DNA of 64,000 nucleotides from Pseudoxanthomonas beigongshangi (GCF_016820515.1 NZ_JADHDV010000013.1:62001-126000), one strand, 5' to 3'. Counted from the stretch's first letter, positions 37,472 to 45,751 are shown. Numbers and translations: made by a program. The notes: generated from the letters alone by a model not told the origin.

Positions 37472-39757
37472 ATGACGAACAGCCCTCACGCCACTGCCAG
37501 CAGTGGACACGACCCGCGCCTGCTCGGCCAGGCGCGTGATGCCGTGCTGCCGCCGTTGGCGGATGCGTTCATCCAGGCGCTGGGCCGTTTCGACGACGCG
37601 CTGTTCGATCGCGCCGAGCGCGCCGGTCCCTCGCAGATGGCCTTCCTCGACGCGATGCGCGAACTGCGCCGCCGGCGCGAGGAAATCATCGGGCGTTTCC
37701 GCAATGCCCTGCTCGAAGCCTGGCGTTCGCTGGAAGCCGGCCAACCGCTGTCCGCGGAGGAGATCCTGATACGCGGCGACAGTTCCGGACTGAGCCTGGT
37801 CACCGAGCAGGAACTGGAATCGCGCCTGGCCGCGCGCAATCTGGCGGCGGTGCTGGCGCGTGACTGCAAGCCGGTGCTGAGCCGGCTGGAGCGTCGGCTG
37901 TCGGTGCTCGCCAGCGTCAAGCTGGACGGCGAACACAATCCCATCGGCGCCGAGCACATCGGCGCGGCCATCCACACCGCTTTCGGCACCAGCGATCTGG
38001 CGCTGGAGGTCCGGCTGGTGGTGGTCAAGCTGTGCGAACGCGAACTGGTGCCGCTGGTGGCCCGCATCTACGAGGCGCTCGACCAGCGCCTGGTCCGGGT
38101 TGGGGTGGCGCCGGACCTGCCGGCGGGCCCGAAACCGGCCCCGACGCCGGTCCCGCGTCCGGAAACCTTCGACAGCGAGCCGCTGATCCAGGACGAGGAG
38201 ATGCATGCGCCCGCCTGGGCCGCGCGTTTCGTCAACCGGATGGCCGGTTTCCGCGAAATGCACGGCGGCTCGGGCGGCCGTGCCGAAACCGAAGAGGGCA
38301 GCTACGGGCAGGCGCCCGGCACCCAGACCGTGCTGCTGGAAGCGTTGCACCACCTGCTGCAGGAGTCCCGCAGCCAGCGTGGTCCGGAGTCGGCGCGCGG
38401 CGCGCTCGGCACCCGCGATCTGTCGCAGCGGGAAATGCTGTCGGTCCTGTCGCTGCTGCAGTCCACCCCGAGCGCGACCCTGCGGGCCGCGATTGGCGAC
38501 ACCGGCGAATCGCTGGCGCAGCGGCTGAAGAACGAAGTACTCAGCAGCGCCACCCAACTGGGCGTGGATCCGTCCACCGCCCGGCTGGCGCCGGTCGACG
38601 AGGACGCCATCGATTTGGTCGGCATGCTGTTCGACGTCATGCTGGACGAGCGTGATCTGGAAGGGCGTCCGCGCGAACTGATCGGCCGGCTGGTGGTGCC
38701 GTTCGTGAAGGTGGCGCTGCTGGACCGGCGCATGTTCGTGCAGAAGACCCATCCCGCCCGCCGCCTGCTCAATGCGCTGGCCGAGGCCTGCGAAGGCAAC
38801 AACGGCGAGAGCGCGGCCGAGCGCACCCTGCTGACCAAGGTCGAGGAAGTGGTGGATCGGCTGGTGGCCGAGTTCAACGAGAACCTGGCCATCTTCCTGA
38901 CCCTGGAAGAAGAATTCCGCGCGTTCCTGGACCAGCACCGCCGCCGCATCGAGATCGCCGAGCGCCGGGCCGCCGAGATCCAGCGTGGCCAGGAGCGCCT
39001 GGAAACCGCGCGCACGCGCATGAACGCCGAGCTGTCGGCCCGCGTCGATGGCCGCGAGTTGCCGGGCGCGATCGAGGAGTTCCTGCGCCAGCCGTGGGCC
39101 CACCACGTCACCATGACGCTGCTGCGCGAAGGCGAGGACAGCAACGCATTGCGCGACGCGCTGACGCTGGCCGACGGCATCCTCGAGGAACTGACCGAGG
39201 CCCAGCGCCAGATCATCGGCAAGCCCTGGCTGCAGGCCTGGCGTCCCGGACTGGTGCAGGTGTTCGCCAGTGTCGGCATGAATGCCGATGCCGCCCACGG
39301 CGCCGTGGACGCGCTGCACGACACCCTGCAGGCGATCGCCGCATCGCGCCCGGACCTGCAGAAATCGCTGCCGGAGCTGCCGCAGGTCATCCTGCCCAAG
39401 CCGGCGGAGGACGAGAACACGCCGATCCAGATCGTCGGCGGGATCGACACGCTCGAATTCGATCATACCGACGCCGATCACTTCCGCCTGCTGGCCATCG
39501 GCACGTGGCTGGATTTCATCGACAAGGACAACAAGGTGCAGCCGGGCAAGCTTTCGTGGGTGAGTCCGATTTCCTCGCGCCTGCTGTTCGTCAATCGCCG
39601 TGGCGTGCGCTTCTGCGTGGCCTCGCCGGAAGAACTGGCGGCAATGGTGCGCCTGGGCCGGCTGCGCCGGCACATCGAGGAAGATGCGTTCGACAGCGCC
39701 ATGCAGGGCGTGATCGATCGGCTGGAGCCGGCCGCCCGCCCCGGCGGCACGCCCTGA
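37472..39757 (+). CDS. DUF1631 family protein, large cytoplasmic protein with PilZ-like C-terminus
   Basis: A 761-residue protein with no signal peptide or membrane helix. It matches DUF1631 in overall layout: an N-terminal helical region (LADAFIQALGRFDDALFDRA and onward), a Pro-rich linker near residues 210-235, a long charged coiled coil around 465-510, and a C-terminal stretch (LDFIDKDNKVQPGKLSWVSP followed by FVNRRGVRFCVASPEEL) resembling a PilZ-like barrel. Some members are misannotated as thymidine phosphorylases, and no such activity is visible here. A link to cyclic-di-GMP is possible but the RxxxR motif was not seen. ATG at 37472 chosen; 152 bases of upstream region lie between it and the nitroreductase. 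Confidence 0.85.
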   Translation: MTNSPHATASSGHDPRLLGQARDAVLPPLADAFIQALGRFDDALFDRAERAGPSQMAFLDAMRELRRRREEIIGRFRNALLEAWRSLEAGQPLSAEEILIRGDSSGLSLVTEQELESRLAARNLAAVLARDCKPVLSRLERRLSVLASVKLDGEHNPIGAEHIGAAIHTAFGTSDLALEVRLVVVKLCERELVPLVARIYEALDQRLVRVGVAPDLPAGPKPAPTPVPRPETFDSEPLIQDEEMHAPAWAARFVNRMAGFREMHGGSGGRAETEEGSYGQAPGTQTVLLEALHHLLQESRSQRGPESARGALGTRDLSQREMLSVLSLLQSTPSATLRAAIGDTGESLAQRLKNEVLSSATQLGVDPSTARLAPVDEDAIDLVGMLFDVMLDERDLEGRPRELIGRLVVPFVKVALLDRRMFVQKTHPARRLLNALAEACEGNNGESAAERTLLTKVEEVVDRLVAEFNENLAIFLTLEEEFRAFLDQHRRRIEIAERRAAEIQRGQERLETARTRMNAELSARVDGRELPGAIEEFLRQPWAHHVTMTLLREGEDSNALRDALTLADGILEELTEAQRQIIGKPWLQAWRPGLVQVFASVGMNADAAHGAVDALHDTLQAIAASRPDLQKSLPELPQVILPKPAEDENTPIQIVGGIDTLEFDHTDADHFRLLAIGTWLDFIDKDNKVQPGKLSWVSPISSRLLFVNRRGVRFCVASPEELAAMVRLGRLRRHIEEDAFDSAMQGVIDRLEPAARPGGTP

Positions 39758-39826
39758 TCCCGCGCCGCCCGGCCGCGCGCCGCATTTGCTAGCATCGGCT
39801 CCGACACAAACGGCACCGGAGTACGC

Positions 39827-40915
39827 ATGGCGGTCGAGGTTCTGGTCCTGAAGGAAACCGCAGCGGGTGAACGGCGCGTGGCCGCCACCCCGGAAACGGT
39901 CAAGAAAATGGTCGCCGCGGGCGCCCAGGTGCGGTTCGACCCCGGTGCCGGACGCTCGGCCGGTTTCCTCGACGAGGCCTACGCCGGCGCGGGTGCGCGT
40001 CCGGCCGATGGCGATACCCTGGCCAATGCCGACGTGGTGCTGTGCGTGCAGCCGCCCGCACCGGACACGCTGGCCCGGTTGAAGACCGGCGCGGCGCTGA
40101 TCGGCATGCTGCATCCGCAGGCCGATGCCGCGCGTGCCGAAGCCATCCAGGCGCGCGGCCTGCTGGCCTTCCCGCTGGAGCGCCTGCCGCGCACCACCCG
40201 TGCGCAGGCCATGGATGTGCTCAGTTCGCAGGCGGGCATGGCCGGCTACAAGGCCGTGCTCATCGCCGCCCAGCTCGCCCCGCGCTTCTTTCCGATGCTG
40301 ACCACCGCGGCCGGCACCATCCGCCCGTCGAAGGTGCTGATCGTCGGCGCCGGCGTGGCGGGCCTGCAGGGCGTCGCCACCGCCAAGCGCCTGGGCGCGC
40401 AGGTGGAGGGCTTCGATGTGCGCCCGGAGACCCGCGAGCAGATCGAATCGCTGGGCGGCCGCTTCCTGGACCTGGGCGTGAGCGCGGCCGGCGAGGGTGG
40501 TTACGCGCGCCAGCTGACCGACGACGAGCGCCGCGAACAGCAGCGCCGGCTGGCGGAACATCTCAAGGGCGTGGATGTCATCGTCTGCACCGCCGCGGTG
40601 CCGGGGAGGCCGGCGCCGAAGATCATCACCACCGCGATGGTCGAGGGGATGAAGCCGGGCAGCGTGATCGTGGATCTGGCCGCGGAGACCGGCGGCAACT
40701 GCGAGGCCACCCGGCCCGGCGAAACGATCGAGCACCAGGGCGTCACCGTCGCCGGACCGCTCAATCTCGCCAGCATGGGCGCGGTGCACGCCAGCGAGAT
40801 GTACGCGCGCAACGTGCTGAACTTCGTCTCGCTGTTCCTCAAGGACGGGGCGATCAGCTTCGATTGGCAGGACGAACTGCTGGCGAAGACCCGCTGGCCC
40901 GAACCGGCGGCCTGA
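39827..40915 (+). CDS. pntAA: NAD(P) transhydrogenase subunit alpha, part 1 (PntAA)
   Basis: The soluble NAD(H)-binding domain I of the proton-translocating transhydrogenase, encoded separately from its membrane part. The 362-residue protein shows KETAAGERRVAATPETVKKM at the N-terminus, the Rossmann loop VLIVGAGVAGLQGVATAKRLGA near residue 167 and the AHP/alanine-dehydrogenase-like RPAPKIITTAMVEGMKPGSV. No membrane helices follow. In the usual three-gene type, pntAA, pntAB and pntB are adjacent; here 1.9 kb with four opposite-strand genes separates it from pntAB. Confidence 0.95.
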   Translation: MAVEVLVLKETAAGERRVAATPETVKKMVAAGAQVRFDPGAGRSAGFLDEAYAGAGARPADGDTLANADVVLCVQPPAPDTLARLKTGAALIGMLHPQADAARAEAIQARGLLAFPLERLPRTTRAQAMDVLSSQAGMAGYKAVLIAAQLAPRFFPMLTTAAGTIRPSKVLIVGAGVAGLQGVATAKRLGAQVEGFDVRPETREQIESLGGRFLDLGVSAAGEGGYARQLTDDERREQQRRLAEHLKGVDVIVCTAAVPGRPAPKIITTAMVEGMKPGSVIVDLAAETGGNCEATRPGETIEHQGVTVAGPLNLASMGAVHASEMYARNVLNFVSLFLKDGAISFDWQDELLAKTRWPEPAA

Positions 40916-40942
40916 GGCCGCCGGCGAGGCGTCGCCGCCGGT

Positions 40943-41395
40943 TCAGGGGCGCGCGGTCTCGTCCTTGGGACGATGTTGTTCCAGCCAGGCGCGGCGCTGC
41001 TCCGGGGTCATCTTCTTCCAGTCCTCGCGCAGCTTCTCGCGCTGCTCCGGCGGCATCTCGCGCATGCGCAGGAACAGGGCCCGCGCGCGATCGCGCTGCT
41101 CGGGATTCATGTGTTCGAAACGACGCATGCCGCGGCGTGCCTGCGTGCGCTGTTCGGGGGTCATCTGCTGCCAGCGGCGTCCGTGCTCCATCATCCGCGA
41201 GCGGCCCTGGGGATCGGCGTTCCAGCGATCCCGCAGCGGCGCGATCAGGGTTTCACGCTGCTGCGGCGTCAGCTTCTCCCATTCCGGCAGTGGCGCGGGC
41301 GCCGGGACCGCCTGCTGCGCCAGCGCCTGGCCGGTCCACAGCAACGACAGGCCCAGCAGCGACAACAGGGAACAACGCAGGGTTCGGGTCTTCAT
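40943..41395 (-). CDS. DUF3106 secreted protein with repeated PEQR motifs
   Basis: A 150-residue protein with a signal peptide (CSLLSLLGLSLLWTGQALAQ). The mature part contains five repeats around PxQR: LTPQQRETL, MTPEQRTQ, MNPEQRDR, MPPEQREK, MTPEQRRA. The spacing (about 15-20) and helical character recall the LTxxQ helices of CpxP and Spy, periplasmic chaperones, but the similarity is only in the motif. It is the last gene in a four-gene operon with an ECF sigma factor and should be its effector or sensor partner. Periplasmic location is inferred from the leader. Confidence 0.87.
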   Translation of the reverse strand: MKTRTLRCSLLSLLGLSLLWTGQALAQQAVPAPAPLPEWEKLTPQQRETLIAPLRDRWNADPQGRSRMMEHGRRWQQMTPEQRTQARRGMRRFEHMNPEQRDRARALFLRMREMPPEQREKLREDWKKMTPEQRRAWLEQHRPKDETARP

Positions 41396-41399
41396 CGGT

Positions 41400-41759
41400 T
41401 CACTCCATCGCCAGCGGCGGCGCCTCGGAGGAGGCCAGCCACAGGTACAGATCGGGATTTTCGTCGAGCAGGGTGTTGGCGGGAAGCGCCGCGTCCGGCG
41501 TGGCCGCGGTGATCGCCGGTTCCGGGGATTCCGGCGCCGGCGCGGGGGACGACGGCAGCCATTGCAGGCCGATCATCACCGCCAGCACCGCGCTGAACGC
41601 GGTGGCGGTCAGCCACGGCCAGGCGCGCCGCTGCGACGCCGGCGCCGAGTGGCGGGCCGCGCGCAGGCGTGCCAGGGTTCGCGGGGACACCTGCGCGAGC
41701 GCCGCGGCATGCGCCTGGCGCGCGCGGGCGTCGAAATCATGTTCGTGGGCGGGGTTCAT
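41400..41759 (-). CDS. Single-pass membrane protein, DUF3619-like; candidate anti-sigma factor
   Basis: A 119-residue protein: about 45 polar N-terminal residues (DFDARARQAHAAALAQVSPR), one membrane helix (WPWLTATAFSAVLAVMIGLQ) and a 50-residue tail rich in Pro, Ala and acidic residues. This topology is that of anti-sigma factors, with the sigma-binding part inside the cell. No zinc HxxxCxxC motif is present. The gene overlaps the sigma factor stop as ATGA, and DUF3106 starts four bases after it. The resemblance to DUF3619 is from memory. An anti-sigma role is inferred from context. Confidence 0.75.
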   Translation of the reverse strand: MNPAHEHDFDARARQAHAAALAQVSPRTLARLRAARHSAPASQRRAWPWLTATAFSAVLAVMIGLQWLPSSPAPAPESPEPAITAATPDAALPANTLLDENPDLYLWLASSEAPPLAME

Positions 41760-42331
41760 CGGAATTCCTCCAGTTGCTTCTGCAGCGCATCCCGCGCGCG
41801 CGACAGATGGGTCTTCACCGAGCCTTCCGAACAGCCCATCGCGCGGGCGGTGTCGGCGACATCGAGTTCTTCCAGCACGCGCAGGGTGAAGGCTTCGCGC
41901 TGGCGGGCGGGCAGGCCGCGCAGGGCCTGCACCAGCCGTGCATAGGCCTCGCGCTGTTCGTGCGACTGCGACGGTCCGTGCGCGGCGTCGGCCCAGTCCA
42001 GCGAAGCCTCGCCTTCGCCCTCTGCCTCCGGCCGCAGCCAGCGCAGGCGGAAGCGCTGCCGGCGCTGCACGTCGACGATCTTCCGCCGCAGGATGCTCCA
42101 GAACAGCGGTGTCCACTCGGCGGCGGGCCGCTCGCGGTAGCCGAGCATCTTCATCATCGCGTCCTGCACCGCGTCCAGCGCGTCGTCGCGGCTGCGCAAT
42201 CCGGCCTCGGCGAAACGGAACGCGCGGGTGCCCAGTCCGGCCAGGAACTGATCAAGCGACATTGCCGGCGACGCCGCCACTGGCGGCGTCGCGACATCGG
42301 TTTCTTGTCCGGGGCCGGTACTCACCAGCAC
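41756..42331 (-). CDS. RNA polymerase ECF-type sigma factor
   Basis: A 191-residue sigma-70 family member with region 2 (FRFAEAGLRSRDDALDAVQD, WTPLFWSILRRKIVDVQRRQ) and region 4 (LPARQREAFTLRVLEELDVA, DTARAMGCSEGSVKTHLSRA). The start is a GTG at 42331, chosen because GGAG lies seven bases before it; an ATG at 42262 has no ribosome site. It follows the repeat protein by three bases and overlaps the downstream candidate anti-sigma gene, so the four genes form an operon. A perfect 12-base palindrome lies in its 5' coding region (42268-42292). The target promoters are not known. Confidence 0.92.
   Translation of the reverse strand: MLVSTGPGQETDVATPPVAASPAMSLDQFLAGLGTRAFRFAEAGLRSRDDALDAVQDAMMKMLGYRERPAAEWTPLFWSILRRKIVDVQRRQRFRLRWLRPEAEGEGEASLDWADAAHGPSQSHEQREAYARLVQALRGLPARQREAFTLRVLEELDVADTARAMGCSEGSVKTHLSRARDALQKQLEEFR
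42268..42292. repeat. Perfect 12-bp inverted repeat in the 5' coding region of the ECF sigma gene
   Basis: GCGACGCCGCCA and its exact complement TGGCGGCGTCGC are separated by one base. In RNA it would fold as a strong hairpin with a slightly larger loop. It lies between the GTG start (42331) and an in-frame ATG (42262) of the sigma gene, where it could slow translation. It may also be a chance feature of a very GC-rich sequence. Confidence 0.7.
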
Positions 42332-42334
42332 AGC

Positions 42335-42670
42335 TTAGCTCCGGCGGTCCCAGCGGCGCTCGATCCGGTCGCCGCGGCGGTCCAGGCGCGCCTCGATGCG
42401 ATCGCCCCGACGGTCCAACTGGCGGTCGATGCGCTCGCCGCGCGCGTCCAGGCGGGCGGCGGCGCGCGAGTGGCCGTGCGCGGCGGCCCGATCTGCGCGG
42501 CGATCGAAGTGCCGCTCGATGCGATCGCCGCGGACATCGAGGCGATGTTCGATGCGCTCGCCACGCACATCGAGGCGGTGGTTGGCCCGATCGCCGGGAT
42601 CGGCGGCGAAGGCCGGGGTGGCGTTGGCGGACAGCAGTACGGCCAGGCACAGCGGGATGCGGTGGTTCAT
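42335..42670 (-). CDS. Secreted charged-repeat protein (RGDRIExxLDR units)
   Basis: A 111-residue protein with a signal peptide (MNHRIPLCLAVLLSANATPAF) and then seven to eight degenerate 11-residue units of the form RG(D/E)RI(E/D)xxLDR, for example RGERIEHRLDV, RGDRIEARLDR, RGDRIERRWDR. The units would make a highly charged helix with alternating Arg and acidic residues. No enzyme domain is present. The gene ends three bases before the sigma factor start on the same strand, so it is the first gene of that operon. The function is unknown; binding of a polyanion such as LPS is a guess. Confidence 0.8.
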   Translation of the reverse strand: MNHRIPLCLAVLLSANATPAFAADPGDRANHRLDVRGERIEHRLDVRGDRIERHFDRRADRAAAHGHSRAAARLDARGERIDRQLDRRGDRIEARLDRRGDRIERRWDRRS

Positions 42671-42725
42671 GGCGGTTGCCTCGTGGCGGGTGGCGGGAAC
42701 GGCGATGCTTGCGACAGGGGAAACG

Positions 42726-42762
42726 CCCCGCCGGCGCGCGCGTTGACAGGCGCGCGGCGGGG
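42726..42762. other. GC-rich hairpin in the gap before pntAB
   Basis: CCCCGCCGGCGCGC pairs with GCGCGCGGCGGGG apart from one bulged G, around GCGTTGACAG. It lies between the divergent starts of the repeat-protein operon (42670) and pntAB (42845). A possible -10 box TATGAT is at 42785-42790. It may shape transcription at both promoters, or be a structural feature without role. Confidence 0.4.
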
Positions 42763-42844
42763 TTCCGCCGGGTTCAGGTGCGGTTATGATGCGGAAACGC
42801 CGCGGCGCGACCCGTCGGCGCAACGACAATCTGGGAGTGCGTGG

Positions 42845-43150
42845 ATGAACGACGGTTTCGTGGCCTTGTACATCTTCATGCTGGCGGCCATCGCCGGGCA
42901 TGTGATCATTTCCCGGGTGCCGGTCATCCTGCATACGCCGCTGATGTCCGGCTCCAACTTCATCCACGGCATCGTGCTGATCGGCGCGATGGTGGTGCTG
43001 GGGCACGCGGACACCACCCTGGAGAAGGTCATCGGCTTCATCGCCGTGCTGCTGGGCGCGGGCAACGCCGCCGGCGGCTACGTGGTGACCGAGCGCATGC
43101 TGGAGATGTTCAAGTCCAGCAAGCCGCAGCCGGGCAAGGAGGGCAAGTGA
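42845..43150 (+). CDS. pntAB: NAD(P) transhydrogenase subunit alpha, part 2 (PntAB)
   Basis: The membrane part of the split alpha subunit. The 101-residue protein has three predicted helices (ALYIFMLAAIAGHVIISRVP, IHGIVLIGAMVVLGHA, VIGFIAVLLGAGNAAGGYVV) and the loop TPLMSGSNFIHG typical of this subunit. Its stop overlaps the pntB start as TGATG, so the two are coupled. Because pntAA is 1.9 kb away with opposite-strand genes between, pntAB-pntB must have its own promoter, presumably in the 174-base gap upstream. Confidence 0.95.
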   Translation: MNDGFVALYIFMLAAIAGHVIISRVPVILHTPLMSGSNFIHGIVLIGAMVVLGHADTTLEKVIGFIAVLLGAGNAAGGYVVTERMLEMFKSSKPQPGKEGK

Positions 43151-44607
43151 TGAGCTGGACCCTGCCCGAACTGCTGTCCTTCCTGGTCAAGGCCAGCTAT
43201 CTGGTCGCCGCGACCCTGTTCCTGCTCGGCCTGCAACGCATGGCTTCGCCGCTGACCGCGCGCAGCGGCATCCGCTGGGCCGGGTTGGGCATGTTGATCG
43301 CCACGGTGGCGACGTTCTTCCTGCCGGACCTGCACAACATCCCGCTGATCATCGCGGCGGTGGCGATCGGCAGCGCGGTGGCCTGGGTATCCGGCAAGCA
43401 GGTGCCGATTACCGACATGCCGCAGATGGTCGCGCTCTACAACGGCATGGGCGGCGGTTCGGCGGCGGCGATCGGCGCGGTTGAACTGCTGCGCTTCTCC
43501 TTCCTGGTCCATCGCGACACCACGCACTGGAGCGAGTCGGCGATCGCCGCGCTGGCCGCGCGTCAGCCGGATGCGACGACCCTCGCGCTGGCGGTGATCG
43601 GTTCGGCGATCGGCGCGGTGTCGCTGTCCGGTTCGGTCATCGCCTGGGCCAAGCTCGACGGACGGCTGGACAAGCGGGTGGTGTTCCCCGGCCAGCAGGC
43701 GTTCAACCTGCTGGTGTTCATCGCGATGCTGGCGCTCGGTGGCTGGGCGGCCTATACCTTGTCGGTCCCGTACATCATCGCGTTCTTCGTGGTGGCGCTG
43801 GCGCTGGGCGTGCTGATGACCCTGCCGATCGGCGGCGCCGACATGCCGGTGGTGATCTCGCTGTACAACGCCTTCACCGGCCTGGCCGTCGCGTTCGAGG
43901 GTTACGTGCTGGGCAACGAGGCGCTGATCATCGCCGGCATGATGGTCGGCGCGGCGGGCATCCTGCTGACCCGGCTGATGGCAAAGGCGATGAACCGGCC
44001 GATCCGCAATGTGCTGTTCTCCAATTTCGGCGGTGGCGGGCAGGCGCAGGAGATCTCCGGTTCGCAGAAGCCGATCGAGGCCGGCGACGTTGCCGCGATG
44101 ATGGCCTTCGCCGAGCGCGTGGTGATCGTGCCCGGCTACGGCATGGCGGTGGCGCAGGCGCAGCACAAGATCTGGGAACTGGCGCAGAAGCTGATCGATC
44201 GCGGGGTGAAGGTGAAGTTCGCCATCCATCCGGTCGCCGGCCGCATGCCCGGGCACATGAACGTGCTGCTGGCCGAAGCCGGCGTGCCCTACGATCTGAT
44301 CGCGGACATGGACGACATCAACCCGGAGTTCGCCAACACCGACGTGTCGCTGGTGATTGGCGCCAATGACGTGGTCAACCCGGTGGCGAAGACCGACCCC
44401 GCCAGCCCCATCTACGGCATGCCGATCCTCGACGTGGTCAACAGCAGGAACACCATCGTCATCAAGCGCGGCAAGGGCACCGGTTTCGCCGGCATCGAGA
44501 ATGCGCTGTTCTACGCCGACAACACCCGCATGCTGTACGGCGACGGCGCGGAGATGGCCAGCGCGCTGGTCAGCGAGCTGAAGGCACTGGACGGCGGCGG
44601 CCACTGA
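43150..44607 (+). CDS. pntB: NAD(P) transhydrogenase subunit beta (PntB)
   Basis: The second membrane subunit and NADP(H)-binding domain III, completing the enzyme that reduces NADP with NADH driven by the proton gradient. The 485-residue protein has about nine helices in the first 290 residues, with the conserved DMPQMVALYNGMGGGSAA and GGADMPVVISLYNAFTGLAV, then domain III with VIVPGYGMAVAQAQHKIWEL, HPVAGRMPGHMNVLLAEA and VIGANDVVNPVAK. The length is normal. Confidence 0.97.
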   Translation: MSWTLPELLSFLVKASYLVAATLFLLGLQRMASPLTARSGIRWAGLGMLIATVATFFLPDLHNIPLIIAAVAIGSAVAWVSGKQVPITDMPQMVALYNGMGGGSAAAIGAVELLRFSFLVHRDTTHWSESAIAALAARQPDATTLALAVIGSAIGAVSLSGSVIAWAKLDGRLDKRVVFPGQQAFNLLVFIAMLALGGWAAYTLSVPYIIAFFVVALALGVLMTLPIGGADMPVVISLYNAFTGLAVAFEGYVLGNEALIIAGMMVGAAGILLTRLMAKAMNRPIRNVLFSNFGGGGQAQEISGSQKPIEAGDVAAMMAFAERVVIVPGYGMAVAQAQHKIWELAQKLIDRGVKVKFAIHPVAGRMPGHMNVLLAEAGVPYDLIADMDDINPEFANTDVSLVIGANDVVNPVAKTDPASPIYGMPILDVVNSRNTIVIKRGKGTGFAGIENALFYADNTRMLYGDGAEMASALVSELKALDGGGH

Positions 44608-44671
44608 GCCGCCGCTCCCTCACGCGGACTTCAGCGCGGGGCGCGCCGCGTGATCCCGGCCGGGCCTTGCG

Positions 44672-45091
44672 CTACTTCGCCAGCCAGGCCGCCAACAGCG
44701 GAGACACCAGCAGGCACGCCCAATCCAGCGTGCCGTTGGCGAGCTGGGCCAGGGTCCAGGCATGGGAGAGCCCCAGCCGCAGCGCCGATTCCCAGGGCAG
44801 CAGGCCGAGCACGAAGCCGAGCTGGCTGGCGATGATGAACCAGTTCGCCAGCACCGCCATGGCCACCGTCGCCAGCGCGGCCACCAGTGCGCGGCGGCCA
44901 CCCGGGCGCACGCCGGCAAAGCGCAGGAGCACGGCCGCGTCCAGCGCCGCCAGCAGCGCCATCCAGCCGGACTGTCGTCCCAGGTAGAGCGCCAGCAGCA
45001 CCCAGATCAGGCTGAAGCACAGGCCACCGAGCAGCAGGATGATCGGGGCCAGCCAGCGGGAGGATGGCGTGGAAGGGACGGCGGGCGGCAT
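44672..45091 (-). CDS. Membrane protein of unknown function, four helices
   Basis: A 139-residue hydrophobic protein with four predicted helices: LAPIILLLGGLCFSLIWVLL, GWMALLAALDAAVLLRFAGV, LVAALATVAMAVLANWFIIA and LACLLVSPLLAAWL at the C-terminus. It lies 108 bases from the divergent sufT gene and 64 bases from pntB, which is convergent. I did not recognise a family. A start at 45091 was chosen as the first Met before the helices. Confidence 0.75.
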   Translation of the reverse strand: MPPAVPSTPSSRWLAPIILLLGGLCFSLIWVLLALYLGRQSGWMALLAALDAAVLLRFAGVRPGGRRALVAALATVAMAVLANWFIIASQLGFVLGLLPWESALRLGLSHAWTLAQLANGTLDWACLLVSPLLAAWLAK

Positions 45092-45199
45092 GAAGGCTCC
45101 GGCAGGGGGCCGCCAAGGATAAGGCCTGCCGGCCCCGCCCGGGCTGCCGCGATACAATGTCGGCCTTGCGCGCCCCCCACGCGCCCCCATGTGAACGGC

Positions 45200-45751
45200 A
45201 TGTATTCCCGCAGCAGCGAACCCGTCCAATTCGAGCGTGACTGTCCCGCGGTGCTGGTACCGCAGGGCGAGAGCGTGACCCTGCCGGCAGGCACCTACGG
45301 CTACATCACCCAGGCGCTGGGTGGCAGCTACACGGTCTTTGTGGAAGGCAACCTGTTCCGCATCGCCGGCAAGGATGCCGATGCGATCGGCAAGGAGCCG
45401 ACCGAGCCGCTCAGCCTGCCGGACAACGCCAGCGACGACGAAGTCGAGCAGATGGTGTGGCAACAGCTGCGCACCTGCTTCGATCCGGAAATCCCGTTCA
45501 ACATCGTCGATCTGGGCCTGGTCTACGAGGCCCGGCTCAACCATCGCGACGATGGCCAGCGCGAGGTCGAGGTGAAGATGACCCTGACCGCGCCCGGCTG
45601 CGGCATGGGCGAGATCCTGGTCGACGACGTACGCAGCAAGCTGGAGATGATTCCCACCATCGCCGAGGCGGACGTGGAACTGGTGTTCGACCCGCCGTGG
45701 GGCCGCCACATGATGTCGGAAGCCGCCAAGCTGGAAACCGGCATGCTCTGA
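45200..45751 (+). CDS. sufT: Putative Fe-S cluster assembly protein SufT
   Basis: A 183-residue protein with the SufT features: an N-terminal SufT-specific part ([20 protein letters not shown]) and a C-terminal MIP18/DUF59 domain with [38 protein letters not shown] and [16 protein letters not shown]. The central cysteine in PGCGMG is the usual conserved one. SufT helps in maturation of Fe-S proteins. Here it is isolated, with no suf operon next to it in the window; downstream is ilvE. An in-frame GTG is at 45191. Confidence 0.93.
   Translation: MYSRSSEPVQFERDCPAVLVPQGESVTLPAGTYGYITQALGGSYTVFVEGNLFRIAGKDADAIGKEPTEPLSLPDNASDDEVEQMVWQQLRTCFDPEIPFNIVDLGLVYEARLNHRDDGQREVEVKMTLTAPGCGMGEILVDDVRSKLEMIPTIAEADVELVFDPPWGRHMMSEAAKLETGML

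Noticed and set aside
37022-40789. A 1255-codon open frame on the minus strand, antisense to the DUF1631 and pntAA genes.
   Set aside because: It lacks any recognisable motif and lies antisense to genes with clear protein signatures. Long antisense open frames are normal in DNA of this GC content.
42726-42790. TTGACA at 42743-42748 as a -35 box for pntAB.
   Set aside because: The nearest good -10 (TATGAT at 42785) is 36 bases away, so the two cannot form one promoter, and the hexamer lies in the loop of a hairpin.
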